The translations under genes and the position numbers were made by a program. Below, one piece after another: positions 52,714-61,971 of a DNA stretch of 64,000 bases. The notes below the pieces were generated by a model. The model ran no database searches, was not told where the DNA came from, and saw only the letters and a program-made list of their open reading frames with translations. The stretch lies in NCBI RefSeq assembly GCF_004124235.1, contig NZ_CP032487.1, positions 2,604,001-2,668,000 of the forward strand. The letters are read 5' to 3'. Source of the DNA: Yersinia hibernica (GTDB lineage Bacteria; Pseudomonadota; Gammaproteobacteria; Enterobacterales; Enterobacteriaceae). Position 1 is the first letter of the stretch. Each line of letters starts with the position of its first letter.

Positions 52714-53013
52714 TTAGACAAAAAAGTAGAATAATCCCGCGCCCAAGATCACAATTGCGGGAAGTGGTGAGAAAAAAGCTCGCAACCACACCCGTTTTGG
52801 ACGAAAACCGACGCCATGAATCACACCGGTACACACGGCCCACACAATAAAGAATTCTTGCCAAACCTCAAGTGAGCTGGTGGCCGCCGCAAAGCGCGTA
52901 GGGTCCCAAAACACACAGAAAGCCACAGCAAAGGCGAGCAGCAGTGAAAGGGCCCGGAGTGGGCCCTTGTCCATGAGGAAATATAGCTTATCGGACAACA
53001 TCATCTTTGCCAT
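52714..53013 (-). CDS. ybgE: Cyd operon membrane protein YbgE
   Basis: A 99-residue inner-membrane protein with three hydrophobic segments, conserved GPLRALSLLLAFA, FWDPTRFAA and VIHGVGFRPKRVW. It always follows cydX in enterobacteria. Its function is not established. The start MAKMMLSDKLY overlaps cydX by 26 bases. Confidence 0.9.
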   Translation of the reverse strand: MAKMMLSDKLYFLMDKGPLRALSLLLAFAVAFCVFWDPTRFAAATSSLEVWQEFFIVWAVCTGVIHGVGFRPKRVWLRAFFSPLPAIVILGAGLFYFFV

Positions 53014-53125
53014 TATTAGCGGCTTTCGCTGCTGCATTGGCTTCACTCTGCTCCAGCGCCAGAGCAGTAATGATACCAAAGGAGCAGGCCAGAAGTGTCC
53101 CTAGAATCCAGGCAAAATACCACAT
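52988..53125 (-). CDS. cydX: Cytochrome bd-I small subunit CydX
   Basis: A 45-residue single-helix subunit required for stability and activity of cytochrome bd. It begins MWYFAWILGTLLACSFGIITALALE, almost identical to E. coli CydX (37 residues). The tail after LEQSEA is longer and Ala/Asn-rich. It lies 12 bases past cydB. Confidence 0.95.
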   Translation of the reverse strand: MWYFAWILGTLLACSFGIITALALEQSEANAAAKAANNGKDDVVR

Positions 53126-53137
53126 GCTTTATGCTCC

Positions 53138-54277
53138 TTAGTACAGTGAATGCTTATTGTTTTCGATAAAGTCTTTATCAATGCGCCCAAACATCTTGTA
53201 GTAACACCAACTGGTGTAAATCAGGATGATAGGAACAAAGATTATCGCAACAATGGTCATCACTTTCAGCGTTAACAGACTAGATGTTGCATCCCACATT
53301 GTCAGGCTAACATTTGGCACGGTGCTTGACGGCATAACAAACGGGAACATGGTGACCCCGGCCGTCAAGATAACACAGGCAATAGTCAGTGATGAGAACA
53401 GGAAGGCCCAAGCCCCTTTTTCAAAGCGCGACAGCAAAATGGTGAACAGTGGCAAAATCACGCCCAGTGCTGGCAGCGCCCACAGGCTTGGATACTTGTT
53501 GAAGTTAATCAACCATGCCCCCGCCTGATGTGCCACTTCTTTGCGCATCGGGTTAGATTCAGCTGCTGTATCCAACACTGAAGTCACAACAAAGCCATCA
53601 ATACCTTTGACTAACCAAATACCGGCCAGCAAGAAGGCCACCCCCATCACTAATGCAGAGATCTGCGCAGCAGCACGGGCGCGTAGGTGTAGCTCACCGC
53701 GAGTACGCATTTGCAGGTAAGTCGCACCTTGAGTGACCAACATGGTTAAGCTGACTACCCCGGCCAGTAAGCCAAACGGGTTGAGTAACTGGAAGAAGTT
53801 ACCGGTGTAGAACAGCCGCATATAGCTGTCCATATGGAACGGCACACCTTGCAGCAAGTTACCGAACGCCACACCGAACACCACTGCAGGCACGAAGCTG
53901 CCGACAAAAATGCCCCAGTCCCACATGTTGCGCCAGCGATTATCCTCCAGCTTAGAGCGGTAATCGAAACCGACCGGGCGGAAGAATAACGCCGCCAGCA
54001 CCAGAATCATCGCAATATAGAAGCCGGAGAATGCGGCGGCATACACCATTGGCCAGGCCGCAAACAGCGCCCCACCCGCGGTTATCAACCAAACCTGATT
54101 ACCATCCCAGTGCGGGGCAATCGAGTTAATCATAATACGACGTTCTGTATCATTCTTACCGATGATACGCAGCAGGATACCGACACCCATATCGAAACCA
54201 TCGGTGACTGCGAAACCAATCAGTAGCACACCGATCAGCAGCCACCAGATAAATCGTAATACTTCATAATCAAACAT
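53138..54277 (-). CDS. cydB: Cytochrome bd-I ubiquinol oxidase subunit II CydB
   Basis: A 379-residue membrane subunit with about eight helices that pairs with CydA to form the oxygen-reducing quinol oxidase. Family segments include FAVTDGFDMGVGIL near residue 23, APHWDGNQVWLITAGGALFAAWP near 52 and FRPVGFDYRSK. It carries no haem ligands of its own. Confidence 0.96.
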   Translation of the reverse strand: MFDYEVLRFIWWLLIGVLLIGFAVTDGFDMGVGILLRIIGKNDTERRIMINSIAPHWDGNQVWLITAGGALFAAWPMVYAAAFSGFYIAMILVLAALFFRPVGFDYRSKLEDNRWRNMWDWGIFVGSFVPAVVFGVAFGNLLQGVPFHMDSYMRLFYTGNFFQLLNPFGLLAGVVSLTMLVTQGATYLQMRTRGELHLRARAAAQISALVMGVAFLLAGIWLVKGIDGFVVTSVLDTAAESNPMRKEVAHQAGAWLINFNKYPSLWALPALGVILPLFTILLSRFEKGAWAFLFSSLTIACVILTAGVTMFPFVMPSSTVPNVSLTMWDATSSLLTLKVMTIVAIIFVPIILIYTSWCYYKMFGRIDKDFIENNKHSLY

Positions 54278-54291
54278 AAGTGGACTCCTGT

Positions 54292-55860
54292 TTACCGTGC
54301 TTCCTGCACTGGGGCAGTCGGCTGTTCAAAATGATAGCGGCCAGTTTTCAGGCTGCTAGGCCCAAGGCGCGCGAATTTGAACATCAGGTACATTTCTGCT
54401 ACCAGGAACAGCGTGTACAAACCACAAATTAGCCCCATGGAGAATAGAATATCTCCTGCACTGACCGATGAGTTTGCAATTGCTGTCGGCAGCACTTCAC
54501 CGATGGCCCATGGTTGGCGACCATATTCCGCCACAAACCAACCTGCTTCTACTGCAATCCACGGTAATGGAATACCGAACAGTGCGGCACGCAGTAACCA
54601 TTTCTTCTCACCAATCCGGCCACGAACCACGTTATAGAATGACAGGCCGATGATAAGCAGCATCAGGAAGCCACAGGCCACCATGATGCGGAAGGCGAAA
54701 TACAGCGGCAGAACACGTGGGATAGAGTCCTGTGCTGCGAGCTGGATCTGTTCTTCAGTGGCATCAGTGACATTTTGTGTATAACGCTTCAGTAACAGAC
54801 CGTAGCCCAGATCTTGTTTGGCCTTACTGAATGCTTCACGCACGGCAGGATCAGTATTACCCGCACGCAATTTTTCTAGCAGACTGTAAGCATGGATACC
54901 ATTACGGATACGGACTTCGTGCTGAGACATCAAATCACGTAAGCCGATAACCGGTGTATCCAATGAACGGGTTGCAATTATCCCTAGGGCGAATGGAATT
55001 TGCACCGCAAAGCGGTTTTCCATGGTTTCCTGATTAGGGATCGCAAATAGAGTGAAAGCTGCCGGCGGTGGCTGGGTTTCCCATTCAGCTTCAATGGCAG
55101 CCAGTTTGGTTTTCTGCACGTCACCCATTTCATAACCAGATTCATCACCCAGTACAATAACAGACAACACGGCAGCTAAACCAAAGCTCGCAGCGATAGC
55201 AAAAGAACGTTTGGCGAACGGAATATCACGGCCTTTTAACAGATAATAAGAGCTGATACCCAGAACAAACATCGCGCCGGTGACATAACCTGCGGCCACA
55301 GTGTGAACGAATTTCACCTGAGCAACTGGGTTGAGCACCAACTCTGAGAAGCTCAGCATTTCCATACGCATAGTTTCAAAGTTGAAGTCAGATGCAATCG
55401 GGTTTTGCATCCAGCCGTTGGCAACCAAGATCCACAGCGCCGAGAAGTTAGAGCCTAAAGCTACCAACCAAGTTACGGCTAAATGCTGGTGTTTACTCAG
55501 ACGATCCCAACCAAAGAAGAAGAGACCGACAAAAGTAGATTCTAAGAAGAACGCCATTAAACCTTCAATGGCCAGAGGGGCACCGAAGATATCACCGACG
55601 TAATGTGAGAAATATGACCAGTTAGTCCCGAATTGGAACTCCATAGTCAGACCAGTAGCAACACCCAGAGCAAAGTTAATCGCAAATAACTTACCCCAGA
55701 ACTTGGTCATATCTTTGTAGATTTGCTTGCCAGACAGCACATAAACCGATTCCATAATTGCCAACATAAACGCCATACCTAGCGTTAGTGGGACAAATAA
55801 GAAATGGTACATTGCCGTTAAGGCAAACTGTAACCGTGACAGTTCGACAATATCAAACAT
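54292..55860 (-). CDS. cydA: Cytochrome bd-I ubiquinol oxidase subunit I CydA
   Basis: A 522-residue haem-bearing subunit. [13 protein letters not shown] near residue 17 holds the haem b595/d-region His-19. A Met and His for b558 occur later (about residues 186 and 393). The Q-loop with quinol site spans about residues 235-320, and [13 protein letters not shown] is the conserved C-terminal block. Start and length agree with E. coli. The upstream gap contains ArcA- and FNR-type sites, matching its known induction under low oxygen. Confidence 0.97.
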   Translation of the reverse strand: MFDIVELSRLQFALTAMYHFLFVPLTLGMAFMLAIMESVYVLSGKQIYKDMTKFWGKLFAINFALGVATGLTMEFQFGTNWSYFSHYVGDIFGAPLAIEGLMAFFLESTFVGLFFFGWDRLSKHQHLAVTWLVALGSNFSALWILVANGWMQNPIASDFNFETMRMEMLSFSELVLNPVAQVKFVHTVAAGYVTGAMFVLGISSYYLLKGRDIPFAKRSFAIAASFGLAAVLSVIVLGDESGYEMGDVQKTKLAAIEAEWETQPPPAAFTLFAIPNQETMENRFAVQIPFALGIIATRSLDTPVIGLRDLMSQHEVRIRNGIHAYSLLEKLRAGNTDPAVREAFSKAKQDLGYGLLLKRYTQNVTDATEEQIQLAAQDSIPRVLPLYFAFRIMVACGFLMLLIIGLSFYNVVRGRIGEKKWLLRAALFGIPLPWIAVEAGWFVAEYGRQPWAIGEVLPTAIANSSVSAGDILFSMGLICGLYTLFLVAEMYLMFKFARLGPSSLKTGRYHFEQPTAPVQEAR

Positions 55861-56161
55861 CTTGACTCCTTGCTCCTCGCAGGAAGACTCCGACTTGCGG
55901 CAACTTAACCTCCATTATATTGGAAGTTTCGTTATTAGCCGCAGTGAATGCCCAAAAAAACACAACAAAAATAACAATATCAACTACCCAGTATTACACC
56001 GCGGTAATAGTACGCTTCTAATCCCACACAATAAATAGGATTTTACGTGACCCAGCTTTGAGTTCTGGATACAGGTCAACAAATAGGCCATTTGCCCATC
56101 ATGCCGTAGTTTGATCCAGGGCAATTTAAGCCCATATGAACATTATTGCCATATTCAAAAG

Positions 56162-56175
56162 TTGATTTAGAACAA
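56162..56175. promoter_or_regulatory. FNR-type site candidate
   Basis: TTGATTTAGAACAA fits TTGAT-N4-ATCAA with one mismatch. It lies about 300 bases upstream of cydA, in the range of the distal cyd promoter. Confidence 0.45.
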
Positions 56176-56190
56176 TTAATTCTTTTTCAT

Positions 56191-56205
56191 GTTAATTAAA
56201 AGTTT
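56191..56205. promoter_or_regulatory. ArcA box candidate 1
   Basis: GTTAATTAAAAGTTT agrees with the ArcA pattern GTTAATTAAATGTTA at 13 of 15 positions. Confidence 0.55.
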
Positions 56206-56230
56206 GATTGTTTTTATATAATCCCGAGCT

Positions 56231-56245
56231 GTTAATAAAATGTAA
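56231..56245. promoter_or_regulatory. ArcA box candidate 2
   Basis: GTTAATAAAATGTAA also agrees with the ArcA pattern at 13 of 15 positions, 26 bases from the first site. Confidence 0.5.
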
Positions 56246-56320
56246 TTTTATAGTTTAGCGAATGCTTTATTACGTCGTTATTATGCGATCTAGATTAACT
56301 TTTAAATTTAATATTTTCAG

Positions 56321-56336
56321 GGTGAGTTAAATCACA
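56321..56336 (+). promoter_or_regulatory. CRP-type site candidate
   Basis: GGTGAGTTAAATCACA matches TGTGA-N6-TCACA with one changed base and the flanking T-rich right side. It lies 114 bases before the nucleotidase start, suggesting cAMP control. Confidence 0.5.
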
Positions 56337-56449
56337 TTTCTGCACTTTATATGAGTATATTAGTCCATCCTGAGGGAAGCGTTCGCAAGTGTTGCCATTT
56401 TGTTGCATGATGAAGTGCAATTACTCAATAAAATATTGCATCCTCAACC

Positions 56450-58348
56450 ATGAAAAACCTAGCGCTCACCAGCTTACTCTGTCTCAGCCCGGCCGCTTTC
56501 GCCGCGCAACAGGTCGATATAACCATCTTGGGCACCTCTGATTTACATGGCACTTTTGTGCCGTGGGACTATGCCAGTGACAGTGAAAATCTGGCGGGTA
56601 GCCTGAGCCAGATTGCCACTAAAGTGGATGAAATTCGTGCCGAACAACCGAATATCATTCTGGTAGATGCCGGCGATACTATTCAGGGGAATTTTGTTGA
56701 AACCTTCAAAAATGAACCTATTAGCCCGATGATCCTGGGCTTCAATGCTTTGAAATATGATGCATGGGTGATGGGCAATCACGAGTTTGATTTTGGCCTC
56801 AAAGTGCTGTCTAGCTCTGTTAAGCAATTCGATGGTGCCGTGCTGGCGGGCAATATCTTCTGGGATTCGGGTAAACCCTACCTCCCCTCTTATAAAATCA
56901 TTGAACGCCAAGGGGTTAAAATCGGCATCATCGGGATGGATACTCCCATGACGGCTGAATTTGCTCAGGGCACCTCTCGCATCAATGGCATCCATTTCAC
57001 TAACCCGGTGCAGGAAGTGAAAAAGGTTATCCAGCAAATCCAACCTCAGGTGGATGCTATTGTTCTGGTGGCCCATATGGGGATCGACAATGAAAATCAG
57101 CGGCCGGGAACCGGTGTCGGCGATATAGCCCAAGCCAACCCCGAGCTGGCGGCCATCGTCGCTGGCCATATGCATGTGAAGATTGATAAAGCAGTGGTAA
57201 ATGGCGTTATTATTACTGAGCCGGATAAATATGGCCGCGCGCTGTCGCGTATTGACCTGAAATTTGAACAACGTGATGGAAAATATCATCTGATAGAGAA
57301 AGACAGCTACACCTATCCCATCAAAGACATTGAGTCAGATACCGCGCTGGAAGCTATCTATCAGCCCTACCACGACATTTTGCGTGCCAATGCAAATCGA
57401 GTCATTGCTCAATTGAGTGGCAGCAACCTGGTACCACCGGATGAGATTAAAGGCATTCCTCAGGTGCATGTGCAAGACACAGGTATCAGCGCGCTGTATC
57501 AGGAAGCCGCGCATTATTATGCGCCGCGGGCGCAAGTCATCGCCTTACAAATTGATAATGACCGTCCCAAAATGAATGTGGGGGATATCACGGCTAAAGA
57601 CATTGCATTTAACTATCAATATGCTGGCGGTGAAATCACGGTTTATGCTTTGACTGGCAAAGAGTTAAAGCAATATATGGAGTGGGCGGCTGGCTACTTT
57701 AATCAAGTCAAACCGGGCGATGTCACTTACAGCTTTAATCCGCAGCGCCGTGCCTCTAAATACTCCACCAACGACTTCTTTGCTGGCGTGACCTATACCA
57801 TTGATTTACGCCAACCTGTAGGCTCGCGCATCACCAACTTGCGTCTTAATGACGGCACGCCAGTGGCGGATACCACTCCTATTCAGCTGGGGATGAACAG
57901 CTATCGGATGGGCCATTTGACACAAAAAGGTGGCGTGCTCGAAGGGCGGACATTCCCGATATTGTCGGACAGCAAAACCGAATACGGTGAAGAAGAAGGC
58001 ACTATCCGCAATCTGACGATTCGTTACCTCACAGAGATTAAAGCGGGGAAATATGAGGGAAAACCTCAACAACGCTGGCATTTGGTCGGATTAGAGGGCT
58101 ATGCCACAGAGCGGCAGATTGTTAAGCAACTGATTAATGATGGCAAAATTGCCGTGCCAACCACCGCGGATGGCCGCTATACCAATATTGCATCAATAAA
58201 TGTCCAAGATAAGTTGCTTAAAGATAAAGCCAGTTACAGCGCCGCGTTGTCAGTATTGCAGCAAAAGGTTTCTAACAGTAGTGATAAGCAGGCTAAACAG
58301 CAGGCACAAACAGATATTGTATTAATCACTGCTTTGAATAAGTTCTGA
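56450..58348 (+). CDS. Periplasmic metallophosphatase/5'-nucleotidase
   Basis: A 632-residue secreted enzyme of the UshA/CpdB/YfkN group. A signal peptide ends AAFA (about residue 18). The metallophosphatase half has GTSDLHG (residues 28-34), DAGDTIQGNF, MGNHEFDFG, VAHMGID and AGHMHV, which give the two-metal site. The 5'-nucleotidase C-terminal half (about 330-540) binds the base, followed by about 90 residues with a Gln/Lys-rich helix. It is not a simple UshA, being longer and diverged. It probably dephosphorylates external nucleotides or cyclic nucleotides. The AA-rich leader shows no strong ribosome site. Confidence 0.85.
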   Translation: MKNLALTSLLCLSPAAFAAQQVDITILGTSDLHGTFVPWDYASDSENLAGSLSQIATKVDEIRAEQPNIILVDAGDTIQGNFVETFKNEPISPMILGFNALKYDAWVMGNHEFDFGLKVLSSSVKQFDGAVLAGNIFWDSGKPYLPSYKIIERQGVKIGIIGMDTPMTAEFAQGTSRINGIHFTNPVQEVKKVIQQIQPQVDAIVLVAHMGIDNENQRPGTGVGDIAQANPELAAIVAGHMHVKIDKAVVNGVIITEPDKYGRALSRIDLKFEQRDGKYHLIEKDSYTYPIKDIESDTALEAIYQPYHDILRANANRVIAQLSGSNLVPPDEIKGIPQVHVQDTGISALYQEAAHYYAPRAQVIALQIDNDRPKMNVGDITAKDIAFNYQYAGGEITVYALTGKELKQYMEWAAGYFNQVKPGDVTYSFNPQRRASKYSTNDFFAGVTYTIDLRQPVGSRITNLRLNDGTPVADTTPIQLGMNSYRMGHLTQKGGVLEGRTFPILSDSKTEYGEEEGTIRNLTIRYLTEIKAGKYEGKPQQRWHLVGLEGYATERQIVKQLINDGKIAVPTTADGRYTNIASINVQDKLLKDKASYSAALSVLQQKVSNSSDKQAKQQAQTDIVLITALNKF

Positions 58349-58360
58349 TGGAGCATTAAA

Positions 58361-58382
58361 AAGGCCACCGAGAGGTGGCCTT
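58361..58382 (+). terminator. Stem-loop after the nucleotidase gene
   Basis: AAGGCCACC and GGTGGCCTT form a nine-base stem closed by a GAGA tetraloop, 12 bases past the stop. Only two T follow, so it may be a weak terminator. Confidence 0.65.
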
Positions 58383-58404
58383 AGAGTGCTCTCAAAGTCA
58401 AATG

Positions 58405-58479
58405 AAGGGGAATCGTGCCGCTGGGGTCGTAGTCGCGTATGCGACCGGAGTGCCCCGAGGTGCGGTAAACCCTTCACTC
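58405..58479 (+). repeat. Structured intergenic element, copy B
   Basis: Aligns without gaps to the minus-strand element at 22674-22748. The apical stem GTCGC/GCGAC with loop GTAT and outer AAGGG/CCCTT keep pairing despite changed bases. It follows the nucleotidase terminator and precedes the end of sucD. Confidence 0.75.
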
Positions 58480-58504
58480 ACTAAGTTACTTGTCATTAAC
58501 CTCA

Positions 58505-58520
58505 AGCCACCGCAAGGTGG
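58505..58520 (-). terminator. Stem-loop after sucD
   Basis: GCCACC and GGTGGC pair around a four-base loop about 40 bases past the sucD stop on the minus strand. The following TT is too short for a strong terminator. Confidence 0.45.
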
Positions 58521-58561
58521 CCTCAGGTGTCGAACTAACACTGAAACCAGTGCACTCGATG

Positions 58562-59440
58562 TTATTTATTACTTTGGTATACCGCTTTCACGGCATTGCC
58601 AATTTCAGCCAGGCTGCGGACAGTTTTCACGCCCGCTGCTTCCAGCGCAGCAAATTTATCATCCGCAGTCCCTTTACCACCAGCAATGATGGCACCAGCA
58701 TGGCCCATACGTTTGCCTTTTGGTGCAGTTACACCGGCGATGTAGCCCACAACAGGTTTGGTCACGTGCTCTTTAATATAAGCTGCCGCTTCTTCTTCTG
58801 CATTACCACCGATTTCACCGATCATGACGATGACTTCAGTTTGCGGGTCTTCCTGGAACAACTTCAGAATATCGATAAAGTTAGAACCTGGGATTGGGTC
58901 ACCGCCAATACCTACACAGCTTGATTGGCCAAAGCCGATGTCAGTCGTCTGTTTTACCGCTTCGTACGTCAAAGTACCGGAGCGAGAAACGATACCGACT
59001 TTACCTGGCAAGTGGATATGGCCTGGCATAATACCAATCTTACACTCACCTGGGGTGATAACACCCGGGCAGTTCGGGCCAATCATGCGCGCATCGGATT
59101 GATCTAATTTGACTTTGACCACCAGCATATCCAACGTCGGGATGCCTTCGGTAATACAGATAATCAGTTTGATACCGGCGTCGATAGCTTCCAGAATTGA
59201 ATCTTTACAGAACGGCGCGGGCACATAGATAACAGATGCTGTGGCACCGGTAGTTTCTACGGCTTCACGTACTGTATTGAACACTGGCAGCCCCAGATGC
59301 TGGGTTCCGCCTTTGCCCGGCGTCACACCGCCAACCATTTTTGTGCCATAGGCAATCGCTTGCTCGGAGTGGAAAGTCCCCTGGCTACCGGTAAAACCCT
59401 GACAAATAACTTTGGTGTTTTTATCAATTAAAATAGACAT
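58562..59440 (-). CDS. sucD: Succinyl-CoA synthetase alpha subunit SucD
   Basis: A 292-residue subunit that binds CoA and carries the phosphohistidine in [17 protein letters not shown] near residue 245. [10 protein letters not shown] is the CoA-binding loop near residue 16. With SucC it makes ATP and succinate from succinyl-CoA in the TCA cycle. The start overlaps the sucC stop by one base. Confidence 0.97.
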   Translation of the reverse strand: MSILIDKNTKVICQGFTGSQGTFHSEQAIAYGTKMVGGVTPGKGGTQHLGLPVFNTVREAVETTGATASVIYVPAPFCKDSILEAIDAGIKLIICITEGIPTLDMLVVKVKLDQSDARMIGPNCPGVITPGECKIGIMPGHIHLPGKVGIVSRSGTLTYEAVKQTTDIGFGQSSCVGIGGDPIPGSNFIDILKLFQEDPQTEVIVMIGEIGGNAEEEAAAYIKEHVTKPVVGYIAGVTAPKGKRMGHAGAIIAGGKGTADDKFAALEAAGVKTVRSLAEIGNAVKAVYQSNK

Positions 59441-60606
59441 TATTTAGCCCCCACTGCCGCTACAACTTGCTGAGCCGCATCTGTCAGGCTGGTCGCAGCA
59501 ATGATATTCAAACCGCTGTCTGCCAGTTTTTTGGCACCCAGTTCGGCATTATTCCCTTCCAGACGAACCACCACCGGCACGTTGACACCCACTTCTTCAA
59601 CCGCACCAATGATGCCGTCAGCAATCAGGTCACAACGCACTATGCCGCCGAAAATGTTAACAAACACCGCCTTCACTTTGTCATCAGACAAAATGATTTT
59701 AAAGGCTTCAGTCACGCGCTCTTTGGTGGCACCACCGCCAACATCCAAGAAGTTAGCCGGATCGCCACCGTGCAGTTTCACGATGTCCATCGTCCCCATC
59801 GCCAAACCAGCACCGTTGACCATACAGCCAATGTTGCCATCCAGCGCAACGTAGTTCAGTTCCCACTGTGCAGCATGGGCTTCGCGCGCATCTTCCTGGC
59901 TTGGGTCGCGCATTTCACGCAGTTCAGACTGGCGGAACAAGGCGTTACCATCAGCACCCAGCTTGCCATCCAAACAAACCAAATCGCCCTGCTTGGTAAT
60001 AACCAGCGGGTTTATCTCAACCATGGCCAAATCACGTTCCAAGAACATGGTTGCCAGACCCATAAAGATCTTGGTGAACTGAGCAACTTGCTTGCCGGTC
60101 AGACCCAATTTGAATGCCAATTCACGGCCTTGATAAGGCTGCGGGCCAGTCAACGGATCCAATGCGGTTTTGTGGATCAGTTCTGGCGTTTCTTCGGCAA
60201 CTTTTTCAATTTCAACGCCGCCCTCGGTGGAGGCCATAAACACCACACGACGGGAGCTACGGTCAATAACCGCCCCCAGATACAGCTCTTTGTCGATATC
60301 AGTCGCAGCTTCAACCAAAATTTGGTGAACCGGCTGACCATGGACATCAGTTTGATAAGTAACCAGTTTTTTACCTAACCACTGTTCAGCGAAAGCACGA
60401 ATATCTTCTTTGCTGTTGACCAGTTTCACACCGCCCGCTTTACCGCGGCCACCAGCATGTACCTGACATTTAACCACCCACGGGCCAGCACCGATTTTAG
60501 ATGCGGCTTCTTCTGCTTCACGCGGTGTAGTACAAGCGTAGCCAGTTGGTGCTGGCATGCCATACCGAGCAAACAGTTGTTTTGCCTGATATTCGTGTAA
60601 ATTCAT
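59440..60606 (-). CDS. sucC: Succinyl-CoA synthetase beta subunit SucC
   Basis: A 388-residue ATP-grasp subunit. [18 protein letters not shown] starts the chain; [17 protein letters not shown] near residue 46 and EINPLVIT near 196 belong to the nucleotide site; [15 protein letters not shown] near 320 contacts SucD. It follows sucB after 113 bases with a long stem-loop. Confidence 0.97.
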   Translation of the reverse strand: MNLHEYQAKQLFARYGMPAPTGYACTTPREAEEAASKIGAGPWVVKCQVHAGGRGKAGGVKLVNSKEDIRAFAEQWLGKKLVTYQTDVHGQPVHQILVEAATDIDKELYLGAVIDRSSRRVVFMASTEGGVEIEKVAEETPELIHKTALDPLTGPQPYQGRELAFKLGLTGKQVAQFTKIFMGLATMFLERDLAMVEINPLVITKQGDLVCLDGKLGADGNALFRQSELREMRDPSQEDAREAHAAQWELNYVALDGNIGCMVNGAGLAMGTMDIVKLHGGDPANFLDVGGGATKERVTEAFKIILSDDKVKAVFVNIFGGIVRCDLIADGIIGAVEEVGVNVPVVVRLEGNNAELGAKKLADSGLNIIAATSLTDAAQQVVAAVGAK

Positions 60607-60656
60607 GATGTTCTATCCATATAAGGTCTGAGATGGGCCGAAGCCTTCCAGGTAGC

Positions 60657-60696
60657 CTGATTGCGCGCAGGTAGGTCATCAACACCTTGCAATCAG
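60657..60696 (-). repeat. Stem-loop between sucB and sucC
   Basis: CTGATTGC and GCAATCAG form a perfect eight-base stem around a 24-base centre that also has GGTAGGT/ACACCT-like complementarity. E. coli has repetitive extragenic palindromes at this same place, so a role in transcript processing is likely but not shown. Confidence 0.6.
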
Positions 60697-60719
60697 ACTG
60701 ACCTTGTCATTTATCTTTT

Positions 60720-61943
60720 TTATACGTCGAGCAGTAAGCGAGCTGGGTCTTCCAGCATCTCTTTCACTGTCACCAAATAACCAACGGATTCACGGCCGTC
60801 AATCAAACGGTGATCGTAGGACAGTGCCAAATACATCATTGGCAGAATCACTACCTGACCATTTACCGCCATAGGTCGGTCTTTAATGGCATGCATGCCA
60901 AGAATTGCACTTTGTGGTGGGTTAATGATCGGAGTCGACATCAGTGAGCCGAATACGCCGCCATTGGTAATGGTGAAATTACCGCCGGTCAGTTCTTCAA
61001 CTTTCAGTTTGCCGTCACGGCCTTTTACGGCCAGTTCTTTGATTTTCTTCTCAATATCAGCCATACCCATGGTGTCTACATCACGTAGCACTGGAGTTAC
61101 CAAGCCGCGCGGCGTCGAAACCGCAATGCTGACATCAAAGTAATTGTGATAGACCACATCTTCGCCATCGATAGAAGCATTCACTTCTGGGTAGCGTTTC
61201 AGTGCTTCGACCACCGCCTTGATATAGAAAGACATGAAGCCCAGACGAACACCATGGCGCTTCTCGAAAGCCTCACCATACTGTTTACGCAAGTCCATGA
61301 TTGGCTTCATGTTAATTTCGTTAAACGTGGTCAACATGGCGGTGCTGTTTTTAGCTTCCAGCAGGCGCTCAGCAACACGTTTACGCAGCCGCGTCATTGC
61401 CACGCGTTTTTCACTGCGGCCCGCGATAGGTGCGACAGGTGCTGCGGTTTCAACTTTGGTTTCTGCTGCTACTGGTGCCGACTTGCGGCTTGCCAAATAA
61501 CTCTCGATATCTTCACGCGTCAGACGGCCACCAACACCACTGCCTTTGATTGCCGCGGCATCCAGAGAATGCTCAGCAATCAGGCGGCGAATCGCCGGGC
61601 TGAGGGTATCGTTGCTTTCTTCTTCCAAGCTAGCCGTCTGGCGCTGAGCAGGAGTGGACTCGGTGCTTTGGCTTTTCTCTTCTGTCGGCAGGCCAGAACT
61701 ATCACTTGGGCGAATGCGGCCCAGCACTTGGCGTGAAACAACCGTAGCACCTTCATCTTCCAAAATCGCATCCAAAATGCCGTCCTGACTTGCAGGAACT
61801 TCCAGAATCACTTTGTCTGTTTCAATCTCAACCAGTACTTCATCACGTTTGACGCTATCGCCCGGTTTTTTGTGCCAAGTTGCAACAGAGCCATCGGCGA
61901 CAGACTCAGGGAGGTCAGGAACATTAATATCTACGCTACTCAT
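60720..61943 (-). CDS. sucB: Dihydrolipoyl succinyltransferase SucB (E2)
   Basis: A 407-residue core of the 2-oxoglutarate dehydrogenase complex. The lipoyl domain (residues 1-77) has the lipoylated Lys in [11 protein letters not shown] near residue 44. A peripheral-subunit binding domain ([28 protein letters not shown]) follows at about 115-150. The catalytic domain ends with [14 protein letters not shown] (His near 378). It starts 28 bases past sucA. Confidence 0.97.
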   Translation of the reverse strand: MSSVDINVPDLPESVADGSVATWHKKPGDSVKRDEVLVEIETDKVILEVPASQDGILDAILEDEGATVVSRQVLGRIRPSDSSGLPTEEKSQSTESTPAQRQTASLEEESNDTLSPAIRRLIAEHSLDAAAIKGSGVGGRLTREDIESYLASRKSAPVAAETKVETAAPVAPIAGRSEKRVAMTRLRKRVAERLLEAKNSTAMLTTFNEINMKPIMDLRKQYGEAFEKRHGVRLGFMSFYIKAVVEALKRYPEVNASIDGEDVVYHNYFDVSIAVSTPRGLVTPVLRDVDTMGMADIEKKIKELAVKGRDGKLKVEELTGGNFTITNGGVFGSLMSTPIINPPQSAILGMHAIKDRPMAVNGQVVILPMMYLALSYDHRLIDGRESVGYLVTVKEMLEDPARLLLDV

Positions 61944-61971
61944 TCTCTATCCTTTATGTGTTAACCGGTCG

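Larger units (their letters stand above)
55861..56449. promoter_or_regulatory. Divergent cydA / nucleotidase control region
   Basis: A 589-base AT-rich gap without a gene. It holds two ArcA-like and one FNR-like site nearer to cydA and a CRP-like site nearer the nucleotidase, listed separately. No convincing small gene or hairpin terminator was seen. Confidence 0.55.

Noticed and set aside
58539..58556. CACTG/CAGTG hairpin near the sucD end as its terminator
   Set aside because: Five-base stem with no T run; weaker than the neighbouring stem at 58505.
59467..60378. A 303-codon frame opposite sucC
   Set aside because: Antisense shadow of a highly conserved gene; no motif or start signal.
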